Source of the DNA: CAYPNP01 sp964412195
Lineage (GTDB): Bacteria > Acidobacteriota > JAAYUB01
Reading direction: 5' to 3'
Assembly: GCA_964412195.1 (NCBI GenBank)
Contig: CAYPNP010000001.1
Span: 432,014-496,013, forward strand
Length of the DNA stretch: 64,000 nt
Part shown: positions 28,185-36,544 of the stretch, one piece after another
Numbering within the stretch: the stretch's first letter is position 1
Layout: each line of letters starts with the position of its first letter
Notes under the pieces: generated by a model
Told to the model about the DNA's origin: nothing
Database searches by the model: none
The model's input: only the letters and a program-made list of their open reading frames with translations
Program-made: the position numbers and the translations under genes

Positions 28185-28249
28185 CCCCCAGGATCCCGGT
28201 CGTCCCGGCCCGTCGATGCGCCTGAAATCATCGGAACAGGAGAGAGGAT

Positions 28250-29020
28250 ATGCCCCGTGAAGTCTACCACCTGGCCCTGAACGAGAAAATGCTGGAGGGC
28301 GCCGCCGTGGCGCTGCTGCCGGGCGATCCCAAGCGCGTGGAGAAGATCGCCAAGACAGCTCCCTTCGAAAAGGCCCGCGAGCTGGCCGACAAGCGGGAGT
28401 ACCGCACCTGGATCGCCTACGCCGGCGGGGTGCCGGTGCTGGTCACCTCCACGGGCATCGGCGGCCCCTCGGCCAGCATCGCCATCGACGAGCTGGCCCA
28501 ACTCGGGGTGCGGACGATGCTGCGGGTGGGCACCACCGGGGCGATCCAGCCCCACGTCAAGGTGGGCGATGTAGTCATCACGTCCGGGGCGGTCCGGCTC
28601 GACGGCGCCTCCACCCACTATGCCCCCATCGAGTATCCGGCGGTGGCGCACCACGAGGTGGTCACCGCGCTGGTGGACTCCTGCATCGCCCAGAGCATCC
28701 CCTGCCAGGTAGGCATCACCGCCTCGTGCGACACGTTCTACCCCGGCCAGGAGCGGCGCGACTCCTTCACCGGCTACGTCCCGCGGCGGTTCCAGGGCGC
28801 CACCGAGGAGTGGCAGCGGCTGCACGTGCTGAACTACGAGATGGAGGCGGCCACCCTGCTGACGCTCTGCAGCGCCATGGGCCTGCGCGGTGGCTGCGTC
28901 GAGGGCGTGATCGTCAACCGGGCGGTGAGCGAGCACATCACCGCGGCGGACCTGGAGCTGGGCGAGCGCAACGCGGTCAACGCCGCGGTCAACGCCGCCG
29001 CCCGCCTCGTGTCCCGTTAG
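28250..29020 (+). CDS. udp: Uridine phosphorylase
   Basis: Udp cleaves uridine with phosphate to uracil and ribose-1-phosphate. The 256-aa product has the nucleoside phosphorylase signatures LLPGDPKRVEKIA near the N-terminus (phosphate loop), STGIGGPSASIAIDEL, RVGTTGAIQ and VLNYEMEAATLLTL (ribose-binding Met-Glu). ATG 28250 follows GGAGAGAGG. The length and motifs fit Udp rather than purine phosphorylase. It is monocistronic with its own promoter. Confidence 0.95.
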   Translation: MPREVYHLALNEKMLEGAAVALLPGDPKRVEKIAKTAPFEKARELADKREYRTWIAYAGGVPVLVTSTGIGGPSASIAIDELAQLGVRTMLRVGTTGAIQPHVKVGDVVITSGAVRLDGASTHYAPIEYPAVAHHEVVTALVDSCIAQSIPCQVGITASCDTFYPGQERRDSFTGYVPRRFQGATEEWQRLHVLNYEMEAATLLTLCSAMGLRGGCVEGVIVNRAVSEHITAADLELGERNAVNAAVNAAARLVSR

Positions 29021-29044
29021 CCAAGGAACTCTGCCCTGGCTGCT

Positions 29045-29220
29045 TTACATTCCTGAGTTCCTGAGTTTCAGATTGATTGCGGATTTCGGATTGCGGATTT
29101 CGGATTGCGGATTGAAAACCATTCGTGTGGTTGGTGTGGTTCGTGGTTAATTGCGGATTTCGGATTCTGGATTGCGGATTGGATCCCTTTCGTGTGTTTC
29201 GTATATTTCGTGGTTGAGTT
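29045..29220. repeat. Composite short-word repeat between udp and DUF374 gene
   Basis: In order: CCTGAGTTCCTGAGTTT, ATTGCGGATTTCGG words (29078-29112), GTGTGGTTGGTGTGGTTCGTGG (29124-29146), ATTGCGG words again (29149-29180), and CGTGTGTTTCGTATATTTCG (29190-29213). No gene is present. Confidence 0.8.
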
Positions 29221-29232
29221 CCGGGAGATGAG

Positions 29233-29907
29233 ATGCGCATTCGCGTGAGCCCCAGGCTGCTGAGCTGGATCATCGCGCCGCTGGTGCGGCTGTGGGGGAT
29301 GACCCTGCGCGTGCGCTTCGACAAGCGGGAGGAGCTCGACCGCCTGCGCCAGACCGGCGGCGTGGTGGTGCTCTGGCACTGCCAGCTCATGCTGCTGGCC
29401 TGGTACTTCCGCAAGTACCGCTTCCGGCCGCTGATCTCGCTCCACCGGGACGGGGAGCTGGCCTCCCAGGTGGCGGAGCGGCTGGGCTACCGGCCGGTGC
29501 GCGGCTCGTCCACCCGCGGCGGCGACAAGGCCATCTGGGAGCTGAAGCGGCACCTGGACGCCGGCGAGGTCATCGTGCTGATCGCCGACGGCCCCAAGGG
29601 CCCGGCGCGCCGGTTCAAGGAGGGCTTCCTCCTGCTCGGCTCGATCACCGGCAAGAAGATCTACCCGGTGCTGTTCGCCGCCGACCGGAAGTGGGCCCTG
29701 CACTCGTGGGACCGCTTCCAGATCGTCAAGCCGTTCGGCCGCGTGGTCATCACCGGCGCCGAGGTGTCGGTGCCTCCGTTGGAGCGCGCCGCGCTGGGTC
29801 CCCACCGCGAGGCCATCGAGCGGCGCATGGCCGAACTGGAGGAAGAAGCCGGCCGGCTGCTGCGGGAGCCGAACGCCGAACCTCGAACGTCGAACGTCGA
29901 ACGCTGA
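29233..29907 (+). CDS. DUF374 lysophospholipid acyltransferase-like protein
   Basis: The 224-aa product matches DUF374: VVVLWHCQLMLLAWYF with the catalytic-type His, LISLHRDGELASQVAERLGY, VRGSSTRGGDKA and IADGPKGPARRFKEG. Members resemble LPLAT acyltransferases and often sit near LPS genes. ATG 29233 follows GGGAGATG. The last 12 residues (ending EPRTSNVER) are encoded by a GAACGTC repeat, as at the end of lpxK. Confidence 0.92.
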   Translation: MRIRVSPRLLSWIIAPLVRLWGMTLRVRFDKREELDRLRQTGGVVVLWHCQLMLLAWYFRKYRFRPLISLHRDGELASQVAERLGYRPVRGSSTRGGDKAIWELKRHLDAGEVIVLIADGPKGPARRFKEGFLLLGSITGKKIYPVLFAADRKWALHSWDRFQIVKPFGRVVITGAEVSVPPLERAALGPHREAIERRMAELEEEAGRLLREPNAEPRTSNVER

Positions 29908-29920
29908 ACTCCAACACGCC
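29873..29920. repeat. GAACGTC-word repeat overlapping a gene end
   Basis: About five copies of GAACGCC/GAACGTC/GAACGCTG cross the stop codon of the DUF374 gene and end before the convergent GGDEF gene. Confidence 0.75.
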
Positions 29921-29939
29921 GAGTATCGAAGGATTCCCC

Positions 29940-30830
29940 TCAAGTAGTTTGGCTGGGATCGGCCGGGCTGGGCGCCGGCCAGGCGAGCACCCGGCAGCCG
30001 TTCTTGCCGGCGTTCTTCACCTGGTACATGGTCTGGTCGGCGAGGTGGATCGCCTCGTCCAGGGTGGCCGGGGCCGCCGCGAAGGCCACCGCGCCGAGGC
30101 TCGCCGTGACCGGCCAGCCGCCCGCCTCCATGGCCGCCCGCAGCAGGTCCAGGAGCTTGGGGGCGAACCGGCGGGCGCCAGCCAGGTCGGTGGACGGCAG
30201 GAACAGGGCGAATTCGTCGCCGCCGAGGCGGGCTACCAGATCGGCCCGGCGGGTGGAGGCCAGGAGGGTCTCGGCGACGGCGCGCAGCAAGCGGTCCCCC
30301 TCCGCGTGGCCGCGGGTGTCGTTGACGAGCTTGAAGTCGTCCAGGTCGATGTACATGACGGTGAACGGCGCCTGCAGCCGGCCGGCCAGGAGGAAATAAC
30401 GGCCGGCTTCCTCCTCGAAGGCCCGGGAGTTCAGGATGCGGGTGACGGGATCGGTGCGGGCCAGCTGCGCCTCCGTCCGGATCCGCTCCTGCACCAGCAC
30501 CAGCAGCCAGCCGATGATGGAGAAGAAGCTGAAGCGGACGGCGGTGTTCCACAGGGGGATGAAGGGATTCAGATAGGGGTGGCCGGAGGAGATGTCCACG
30601 AAAAACCAGACTACCGCGGCGATGATGGCCGTCGGGATGCCTTGGGGGCGGCCGCCGTACCAGGCCACCAGGGCCACGGGGGCGACGTAGAAGATGGACA
30701 GGGCCAGTTCGTAGCCGGTGATGAGATCGATCCAGCCGATGAAACCGGTCAGCACCAGGCCGAGGGCGAAGATGGCCTGCGGGGAACGCCGCTGGAACCA
30801 GGGATCGAGGGTCCGGAGAAGCCTGAGCAT
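29940..30830 (-). CDS. Membrane diguanylate cyclase (GGDEF)
   Basis: The 296-aa product has four or more hydrophobic helices in its first 115 residues and a GGDEF domain (about 125-285) with an intact GGDEF signature at 203-207 (LGGDEFALFL), so it should synthesise cyclic di-GMP. No RxxD inhibitory site precedes the signature. ATG 30830 is chosen because GGAGGAGG lies just upstream; the longer frame to 30869 is less likely. TATATT at 30878-30883 may be its -10. Confidence 0.93.
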   Translation of the reverse strand: MLRLLRTLDPWFQRRSPQAIFALGLVLTGFIGWIDLITGYELALSIFYVAPVALVAWYGGRPQGIPTAIIAAVVWFFVDISSGHPYLNPFIPLWNTAVRFSFFSIIGWLLVLVQERIRTEAQLARTDPVTRILNSRAFEEEAGRYFLLAGRLQAPFTVMYIDLDDFKLVNDTRGHAEGDRLLRAVAETLLASTRRADLVARLGGDEFALFLPSTDLAGARRFAPKLLDLLRAAMEAGGWPVTASLGAVAFAAAPATLDEAIHLADQTMYQVKNAGKNGCRVLAWPAPSPADPSQTT

Positions 30831-30935
30831 CACCGCCTCCTCCGCGATAGAGAGCGCGGACGATCGCATTCATTCAATATACTGCGGTCGTCCGGGCAGG
30901 GCAAGGGATTCCCGGGGTCTGCCGGCGGAGGTTTC

Positions 30936-30944
30936 TGCTATAAT
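30936..30944 (+). promoter_or_regulatory. Extended -10 directly before the DUF6599 start
   Basis: TGCTATAAT is an excellent extended -10. The ATG at 30951 lies six bases later and no ribosome binding site fits, so the transcript is probably leaderless. Confidence 0.6.
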
Positions 30945-30950
30945 CCGGCC

Positions 30951-31913
30951 ATGACGCGATCCGATTCCAGCGCATCCCCCATGTTCCCGAGGGAAAGACT
31001 GGGCCTGGCCGTGGCGGCGGGAGTCCTGCTCGCCGCCGGCGTGGCGGCATGGCTGGCCATGACGCCGGTCCAGGAAGATCCCTACCGCCAGCTGCGGCCG
31101 CGGCTGCCGGCGGAGGTGGCCGGCTGGCGGGCCGCCGGCGGGGACCGGGAATACGACGACCAGACCATCTTCCAGTACATCGACGGCGGCGGCGAGGTCT
31201 ACCGGGCCTACGGCATGCGCCTCTGCCTGGCCCGCCGCTACGAGCGGGCCGGCCAGCCGGCGCTGCTGCTGGACCTCTTTGACATGGGCCGGCCGGCGGA
31301 CGCCTACGGGGTGTTCACCCACGACCTGGAGGGCGAGCCCGCCGGCATCGGCCTGGACTCGCGCTACCGGCCGGGCTGGCTGACGTTCTGGCAGGGCCGG
31401 TTCTACGTCTCCGTCACCGCCGAAGCCGAGACGCCGGAGGCGGGGGAGGCCGTCCGGGAGCTGGGCCGCCGTCTGGCGGCGCTGATCCCGCGGGAGGGCG
31501 GCCGGCCGGAAATCCTGTCGCTTCTGCCCCCCGGCGGGCTGGCGGCCGGCCGCGTGGTGTACTTTCACCACCCGGTGATCCTGAGCGCCCACCTGTACCT
31601 GGAGGACACCGCCGTGCTGCAACTCTCGCCCCGGACGCCGGCGGTCCTGGCGGAGTACCGGCGGGACGGCCCGGAACCCGCCGCCAAGCCCGCCAAGCTG
31701 CTGCTGGTGGTCTACCCGACCGCGGCCCAGGCGGCGCAGGTGCGGTCGGATTTCGCCTTCGCCTACCTGGAGGACCAGGCCGACGCGGGGCTCGCCCGGG
31801 CCGAAGACGGCACCTGGACGGCGGTGGGCTGCGCCGGCCGCCGCCTGGCGGTGGTGCTGGACGCCGCTTCGCCGGTCACGGCGCGGGACCTGCTCCAGGA
31901 GGCGCTGCGGTAG
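30951..31913 (+). CDS. DUF6599-family exported protein
   Basis: The 320-aa product has an N-terminal membrane anchor (LGLAVAAGVLLAAGVAAWLA) and the family pattern IFQYIDGGGEVYRAYG, LLLDLFDMGRPADAYGVFTHD and GWLTFWQGRFYVSVTA. DUF6599 proteins are common in acidobacterial genomes and have no known role. In-frame codons upstream to 29292 are antisense artefacts; ATG 30951 is the likely start and may be translated from a leaderless message. Confidence 0.85.
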   Translation: MTRSDSSASPMFPRERLGLAVAAGVLLAAGVAAWLAMTPVQEDPYRQLRPRLPAEVAGWRAAGGDREYDDQTIFQYIDGGGEVYRAYGMRLCLARRYERAGQPALLLDLFDMGRPADAYGVFTHDLEGEPAGIGLDSRYRPGWLTFWQGRFYVSVTAEAETPEAGEAVRELGRRLAALIPREGGRPEILSLLPPGGLAAGRVVYFHHPVILSAHLYLEDTAVLQLSPRTPAVLAEYRRDGPEPAAKPAKLLLVVYPTAAQAAQVRSDFAFAYLEDQADAGLARAEDGTWTAVGCAGRRLAVVLDAASPVTARDLLQEALR

Positions 31914-31916
31914 CGC

Positions 31917-32033
31917 CCGCCGTACCTCGCGCCCTCCGGGCGCGTGTCGGACCGCCGCCGTACCTCGCGCCCTCCGGGCGCGTGCCGGACCGCCGCCGTA
32001 CCTCGCGCCCTCCGGGCGCGTGTACGATGGAAC
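31917..32033. repeat. Three direct 38-bp repeats, each with a GCGCCC/GGGCGC hairpin
   Basis: CGTACCTCGCGCCCTCCGGG begins at 31921, 31959 and 31997, an exact 38-base period. Each unit contains the palindrome GCGCCCTCCGGGCGC. There are no spacers between units, so it is not a CRISPR. Confidence 0.85.
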
Positions 32034-32118
32034 GAACCGGCGGGTACTTCCTCCCGCGCCGCGAACGGCGCGGGCTACGTCATGGAGCGCCGGCATCCTA
32101 CCGGCGATAGATCGGGAT

Positions 32119-32265
32119 TTGTTGATTCCGATTTACAATGCGACTGAATTGGCAGCATATCTCCGAGACGGAGAGTGGTATTTTGAAGACCATAATCGGA
32201 TTTTCCTGGGTTTCGACGAAGGCTTGATGCCGTGTCATGAACATTGGCTTCATGGCAACCGGTGA
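32119..32265 (+). other. Possible short gene or gene remnant
   Basis: An open frame of about 48 codons with lower GC (LLIPIYNATELAAYLRDGEW, ending CHEHWLHGNR) lies between the 38-bp repeats and the AbrB gene. Its composition looks like protein, but no good start or ribosome binding site is visible, and the upstream part of the frame is repeat-derived. It may be the broken end of a larger gene. Confidence 0.25.
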
Positions 32266-32339
32266 AAGGATCTGGCGGCAATATTCAGAAATTACGAATT
32301 TCGTATCTTCTTTTCCGGAATAATGGGCGGGAGGATTCG

Positions 32340-32594
32340 ATGGCGACCATACGGATTCGAGGGAAGGGCCACGTGACGATCCCCGCGCGGGTCCGAAAGA
32401 AATATGGCCTGGCCGAAGGCGACACTTTCACCTTGGTGGATCTGGGCGAAGGCTGCTTGCTGTTAACGCGAAGGATTTCCCAGGTTGAGCAATCTGGCGA
32501 TCGGATGGCCCGGATCATGACAGGGGAAAAGATCAGCGAGGAGGAAATGTTGCAGGCACTGGTGGAAGAACGGGAGCGCTTCTACCAGGAGTGA
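32340..32594 (+). CDS. AbrB/MazE/SpoVT-family DNA-binding protein, unpaired
   Basis: The 84-aa product has the swapped-hairpin domain at its N-terminus (TIRIRGKGHVTIPARVRKKY, then GLAEGDTF). The C-terminal helix (SEEEMLQALVEERERFYQE) resembles the toxin-binding tail of antitoxins that pair with PIN toxins. ATG 32340 follows GGGAGG. A toxin gene would be expected immediately downstream, but DUF362 follows instead, so this is an orphan antitoxin or a stand-alone regulator. GC is lower than in the neighbours. Confidence 0.88.
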   Translation: MATIRIRGKGHVTIPARVRKKYGLAEGDTFTLVDLGEGCLLLTRRISQVEQSGDRMARIMTGEKISEEEMLQALVEERERFYQE

Positions 32595-32614
32595 TAGAAG
32601 AAAGGAGTGATGAA

Positions 32615-33547
32615 ATGAGAGACGACCATTTCACCCGCCGGGATTTCCTCCGGGCCGGGTCGCTGGCGGCGCTGGGGGCGGGACTGGGGCTGGCCGGTGC
32701 GGGATCCGCGGCGGCGGCGCAGGCCCAGCCGGGCGCGGCGGCTGCCGCGGCGGCCGGCGGGAAGAGCCGGGTGATCCTGATCCGCGACCCGCAGGTGGTC
32801 ACTGCCGGTGGGCAGACCGATCCGGCGCGGCTGAGCGCCATGCTGGACGAGGCCATGAAGGCGCTCTTCGACGTGAGGGACCCGCGCGACGCCTGGCGGC
32901 AAGTAGCTGGCACAGCCGACGTGGTGGGTTTCAAGACCAATGTCTGGACGCCGCTGCCCACTCCGCCGGCCCTGGCCGAGGCAGTGCGCGAGCGGCTGGC
33001 GGCCGTCGGAGTGAAGCCGGGCGACTTCGCCGCCGACGACCGCGGCGTGCTGTCCCACCCGGTGTTCCAGAAGTCCACGGTGCTGGTCAACGCCCGGCCG
33101 ATGCGCTCCCACCATTGGGCCGGCCTGGGCACCTGCGTCAAGAACTACATCATGTTCGTGCCCGACCCGCCGGCGTACCATCCCAACTCCTGCGAGAACC
33201 TGGGTGCCATCTGGCACAAGCCCCACGTGGCGGGCAAGACCCGGCTCAACATCCTGGTGATGCTGACTCCCCAGTTCCACGGCGTCGGGCCGCACAGCTT
33301 CAGCCCCACTTACGTGTGGACCTACGGCGGGCTGATCGTGAGCCGCGACCCCGTCGCCGCCGACGCCACCGGCGCCCGGATCATCCAGGCGCGGCGGCGG
33401 GAGTATTTCAAGGAAGACCGGCCCATCAGCCCGCCGCCGCTGCACATCGCCGCCGCCGACACGAAGTTCGGCCTGGGGCAGAGCCGGCCGGAGCGGATCG
33501 ACCTGCGGATTCTGGGCAGCAAAGAAGGTCTGTTGATTGAAGCATGA
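32615..33547 (+). CDS. DUF362-domain protein with Tat signal
   Basis: The 310-aa product has a twin-arginine leader (TRRDFLRAGSLAALGAGLGL), so it is exported folded. The DUF362 region (about 45-270) contains VVGFKTNVW, LVNARPMRSHHWAGLGTCVK and VAADATGARII. Related proteins often carry ferredoxin cysteines; none of that clustering is visible here. ATG 32615 follows AAAGGAG. Function is unknown. Confidence 0.9.
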   Translation: MRDDHFTRRDFLRAGSLAALGAGLGLAGAGSAAAAQAQPGAAAAAAAGGKSRVILIRDPQVVTAGGQTDPARLSAMLDEAMKALFDVRDPRDAWRQVAGTADVVGFKTNVWTPLPTPPALAEAVRERLAAVGVKPGDFAADDRGVLSHPVFQKSTVLVNARPMRSHHWAGLGTCVKNYIMFVPDPPAYHPNSCENLGAIWHKPHVAGKTRLNILVMLTPQFHGVGPHSFSPTYVWTYGGLIVSRDPVAADATGARIIQARRREYFKEDRPISPPPLHIAAADTKFGLGQSRPERIDLRILGSKEGLLIEA

Positions 33548-33548
33548 A

Positions 33549-33642
33549 AATTGCACGCAGAGACGCAGAGCACGCAGAGAAAGCACAAATAATTGATTTT
33601 AAATTCTCTGCGGCCTCTGCGCCTCTGCGTGTAATAGATCGG
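33549..33642. repeat. Inverted CGCAGAG-word element
   Basis: CGCAGAGACGCAGAGCACG (about 33553-33581) faces CTCTGCGGCCTCTGCGCC (33604-33632) around an A+T-rich centre, forming a long imperfect hairpin between the DUF362 and sfsA genes. Confidence 0.85.
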
Positions 33643-33674
33643 AACACGATCATGGGAGTGAAGGCGGCTTCGCG

Positions 33675-34403
33675 ATGACGGTGCACCTGCCATTCGAGGA
33701 GGAGCTGGTGGCGGCGACGTTCCGGAACCGCCCGAATCGCTTCCTGGTGGAGGCGGAGCTGGACGGCCGGACGGTCCGGGCGCACCTCCACGACCCCGGC
33801 CGGCTGCGGGAGCTGCTGGCGCCGGGCGCCGAGCTGCGGCTGAAACCGGCCGCCCCCGGCGCCCCGGCCCGGAAGACCGCCTGGACCGCGGCGCTGGTGC
33901 GCGCCGGCGCGGGGTGGGTTTCCATCGACTCCGGCCTGCCCAACCGGTTCGTCGAGAAGTGCCTGCGCGCGGGGGCGATCCACGAGTTCCGCGACTACGC
34001 CGTGGCCCGGCGCGAGGTCCCCTTCGGCCGCAGCCGCTTCGACTTCCAGCTGGTGGGCAGCGGTATGGACATCCTGCTGGAGGTCAAGTCGGCCACCTTG
34101 GTGGCGGACGGCCTGGCCCTCTTCCCCGACGCCCCCACCGCCCGCGGCGCGCGCCACCTGCGCGAGCTGGCGGAAGCCTCGGCGCGGGGCTACGCCGGCA
34201 CGGTCCTGTTTCTGGTCCAGCGCGCCGACGCCTGCGCCCTGCGGCCCCACGGCGGCATCGACCCCGCCTTCGCCCGCGCCCTGCGCGAAGTCTACCGCGA
34301 AGGGGTGGAGGTGCTGGCCTACACCGCCGCCGTCAGCCCCGCCGGCATGAGCCTGGGCCGCCGCATCCCGGTGTTCCTGGATCCGCCGGAGGTGCGGCCG
34401 TGA
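33675..34403 (+). CDS. sfsA: DNA/RNA nuclease SfsA
   Basis: The 242-aa product has an OB-like N-terminal half (RFLVEAELDGRTVRAHLHDP) and the PD-(D/E)xK-type C-terminal core, with SRFDFQLVG, ILLEVKSATLV, FPDAPTARGARHLREL and GTVLFLVQRAD. SfsA binds DNA and was first linked to sugar-fermentation regulation in E. coli. Its stop overlaps the GTG start of the sigma factor gene by 3 bases, so the two are coupled. Confidence 0.95.
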   Translation: MTVHLPFEEELVAATFRNRPNRFLVEAELDGRTVRAHLHDPGRLRELLAPGAELRLKPAAPGAPARKTAWTAALVRAGAGWVSIDSGLPNRFVEKCLRAGAIHEFRDYAVARREVPFGRSRFDFQLVGSGMDILLEVKSATLVADGLALFPDAPTARGARHLRELAEASARGYAGTVLFLVQRADACALRPHGGIDPAFARALREVYREGVEVLAYTAAVSPAGMSLGRRIPVFLDPPEVRP

Positions 34404-35308
34404 GCGCGCCGCCCCCCTCCCATCCCGCCACCGCCGGGGCCTACCAATGCCCGGCCGAGCTGCTGCGCGACCACGCCGCCCGGCACGGGGTCGATCCGGG
34501 TCGGCTGCCGCCGGAGCTGCGCGCCGACCTGGCCCTGGCCGCCGGTTGCGCCGCCGGGTCGGAGGCGGCCTGGGAGCACTTCTTCCGCGCCTACCGGCCC
34601 TTCCTGGACCACGTGGCGCTGCGGCTGGCCCGGAACGCCGCCGACGCCGAGGATTTGGCCTCCCACATCGTCACGGCCCTGCTGGCGGGCAAGATCGCCC
34701 AGTACGCCGGCCGGGGCAACCTGCGCGGCTGGCTGCGGGCGGTGACGGTCCACCTCTTCCTGGACCGCCGTCGGCAGCAGCAGCGCCACCGCCTGGAGGA
34801 GCTGCCGGACAACCTCTCCCTGCCCGCCCCCGAGGAGCGGGACGAGGGCGACTGCGAGAAGCACTTCCGCCGGCCCCTGCTGGAGGAGGTCGCCGCCGAG
34901 CTGGCCGGCTCGCTGCGGCGCTTGCCCGAGCGGGAGGCCGCGTTCCTCAACCTGTATTATTTCCAGGGCCGGACCCTGGCCGAGGCGGCCGCCCTGCTGG
35001 GCGTGCACGAATCGTCAGCCAGCCGCTGGAACGGCAAGATCCTGGCCCGGATCGGCAAGCAACTGCGGGGGCTGCTGCTGCGGCGCAAGGGCTGGACCCA
35101 GGCCGACCTGGCCGAGTTCCTGGAACGCTGCCTGGGCTACTTCGCCGGGCGGCTGGAGAAGATCCGGCGGACGCTGGACGAAGATTTTTCGCGCAAGCGC
35201 GGGGGGAATCCGCGTCTTACCGATGAAGGCGGCCGGGGCGGCGGGCAGCGGCCCGGTCCCGGCACTCCGGCTTCCGGGAAGCCGGGGGAGGACGACGATG
35301 AATCCTAG
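34400..35308 (+). CDS. Sigma-70-family RNA polymerase sigma factor (ECF-like)
   Basis: The 302-aa product starts at GTG 34400, after CGGAGGTG. A region 2-like helix bundle (about 50-130: EAAWEHFFRAYRPFLDHVAL, NAADAEDLASHIVTALLAGK) and a region 4 helix-turn-helix (about 170-230: LPEREAAFLNLYYFQGRTLA, EAAALLGVHESSASRWNGKI) are present. The C-terminal 75 residues are an unusual basic and Gly/Pro-rich extension. The following gene has a zinc-finger-like anti-sigma N-terminus and overlaps it by 11 bases. Confidence 0.88.
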   Translation: MSAPPPSHPATAGAYQCPAELLRDHAARHGVDPGRLPPELRADLALAAGCAAGSEAAWEHFFRAYRPFLDHVALRLARNAADAEDLASHIVTALLAGKIAQYAGRGNLRGWLRAVTVHLFLDRRRQQQRHRLEELPDNLSLPAPEERDEGDCEKHFRRPLLEEVAAELAGSLRRLPEREAAFLNLYYFQGRTLAEAAALLGVHESSASRWNGKILARIGKQLRGLLLRRKGWTQADLAEFLERCLGYFAGRLEKIRRTLDEDFSRKRGGNPRLTDEGGRGGGQRPGPGTPASGKPGEDDDES

Positions 35309-36461
35309 GGCGCTGGAAAAATTCACGCGGAGCCTGCTCGGCCTGCTCGGGCGGACGGAGCCGGATCGGGACTGCCTCGACGAGGCCACTCTGGCCGCCC
35401 TGGCGGCGGGGGAGCGATTGCCGTTCCGCGGGCGCCGGCGCGCCGCCCGCCACGCCTCCCGCTGCCCCGCCTGCATGGAGAAGCTGCTCCTGCTGCGGGA
35501 GCTGGAAGGGCGGGCGTCCGAGCCCCTCTTCCAGCCCGGCCCGGCGCGGTGGGCGTGGTCGCCGGCCTGGCGGCCGCTGGCCTCGGCGGCGGCGCTGGCC
35601 CTCGTGGCCGGCCTGCTGTACCTGGGCGGCGTCACCTACCAGCGCCTGAGCGTCCGCGAGGCACCCGAACTGGCCAAGCTGCCCGCGGAAGAGGCGCCCG
35701 CGGGAGCTCCATCCACTCCGCTGGCGGAATCGAAGGCAGCGCCGGCGCCCGCAGCACCTGCAGCGGAGCGGGGACGGGCCGAAGGATTCGCAGCGACCGG
35801 GGCGAAGGGCGGTGGGGCCGCCGCGGACAAGAAGGAAACCGTAACCCCCGGCGCCGTCGGCGGGATCCAGCCTTCGATGCTGGCCGAGCGGCAGGCGGAA
35901 GCCGAAACCCCGGCCGAAGAAACCAAGAAGGCCCGCCGGGACGAGTTCGCTCCCGAACCGGCCGCTCCGGCTCCGGCCGCGCCATCCGATCTGGCCAGGA
36001 ACCAGGCCGCGCGGGACCGCGAGAAGGACGAGGCCGTCGTCCAATCCCGGCTGGCCGAGCCGGCACCGGCGGCGTCCCCGGCGCCTGTGCCGGCCGCGGG
36101 GGCGGGGGCCGCCTCCGAGGATAAGATGAACCTGGCGGGTCGGGAGGAGGGCGGCGCGGCGGCGCGGACCGCCTCGAAGCAGGAGAGGGCCAAGGGCGAC
36201 CGGCCCGACCTGCCGGGGCGGCTGGCCGCGCTGTGCCGGGCGGAATCGCCGGACAACCCGGTGGTGCACTGGATGGGGAAGACTTTCCGGCGGGTGCGGG
36301 GCGAGCTGGTGGAGGAGGGGATCTGCGAGGCGCTGGGCCGCCGGACCATCGACTACGCCCGGGCGGAGGAGGCCGCCCGGTTCCGGCGCTCGCCGGGTTA
36401 CGACAGCGCCTGGCGCGGCGTCTGGATCCTCACCCCCGACGCGATCCTGCTGATAGAATAA
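35298..36461 (+). CDS. Putative transmembrane anti-sigma factor with Ala/Pro-rich periplasmic region
   Basis: The 387-aa product begins at ATG 35298. Residues 20-65 hold a zinc-finger-like anti-sigma pattern (LDEATLAALAAGERL, then RRRAARHASRCPACMEKLLL with HxxxCxxC). One transmembrane helix lies at about 95-112. A long Ala/Pro/Glu-rich stretch (about 120-300) follows, then a conserved-looking C-terminal module ending in WRGVWILTPDAILLIE. It probably holds the sigma factor at the membrane and senses an envelope signal, which is inference from order and domains. Confidence 0.82.
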   Translation: MNPRALEKFTRSLLGLLGRTEPDRDCLDEATLAALAAGERLPFRGRRRAARHASRCPACMEKLLLLRELEGRASEPLFQPGPARWAWSPAWRPLASAAALALVAGLLYLGGVTYQRLSVREAPELAKLPAEEAPAGAPSTPLAESKAAPAPAAPAAERGRAEGFAATGAKGGGAAADKKETVTPGAVGGIQPSMLAERQAEAETPAEETKKARRDEFAPEPAAPAPAAPSDLARNQAARDREKDEAVVQSRLAEPAPAASPAPVPAAGAGAASEDKMNLAGREEGGAAARTASKQERAKGDRPDLPGRLAALCRAESPDNPVVHWMGKTFRRVRGELVEEGICEALGRRTIDYARAEEAARFRRSPGYDSAWRGVWILTPDAILLIE

Positions 36462-36544
36462 GCAGTCAGAGAAACATGTCAGGATTCAGAAAAAATAGTA
36501 CCCCGCCATGGAACTGGTAAACTAAATCTACGAGTATCTGGACC

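Noticed and set aside
31917..32033. CRISPR array
   Set aside because: The 38-bp units follow each other directly without spacers, and no cas gene is nearby.
32020..32120. Upstream part of the 81-codon frame before the AbrB gene
   Set aside because: Its translation comes from the 38-bp repeat and a GGAGCGCCGGCATCC-type repeat word, so it is not evidence for a gene.
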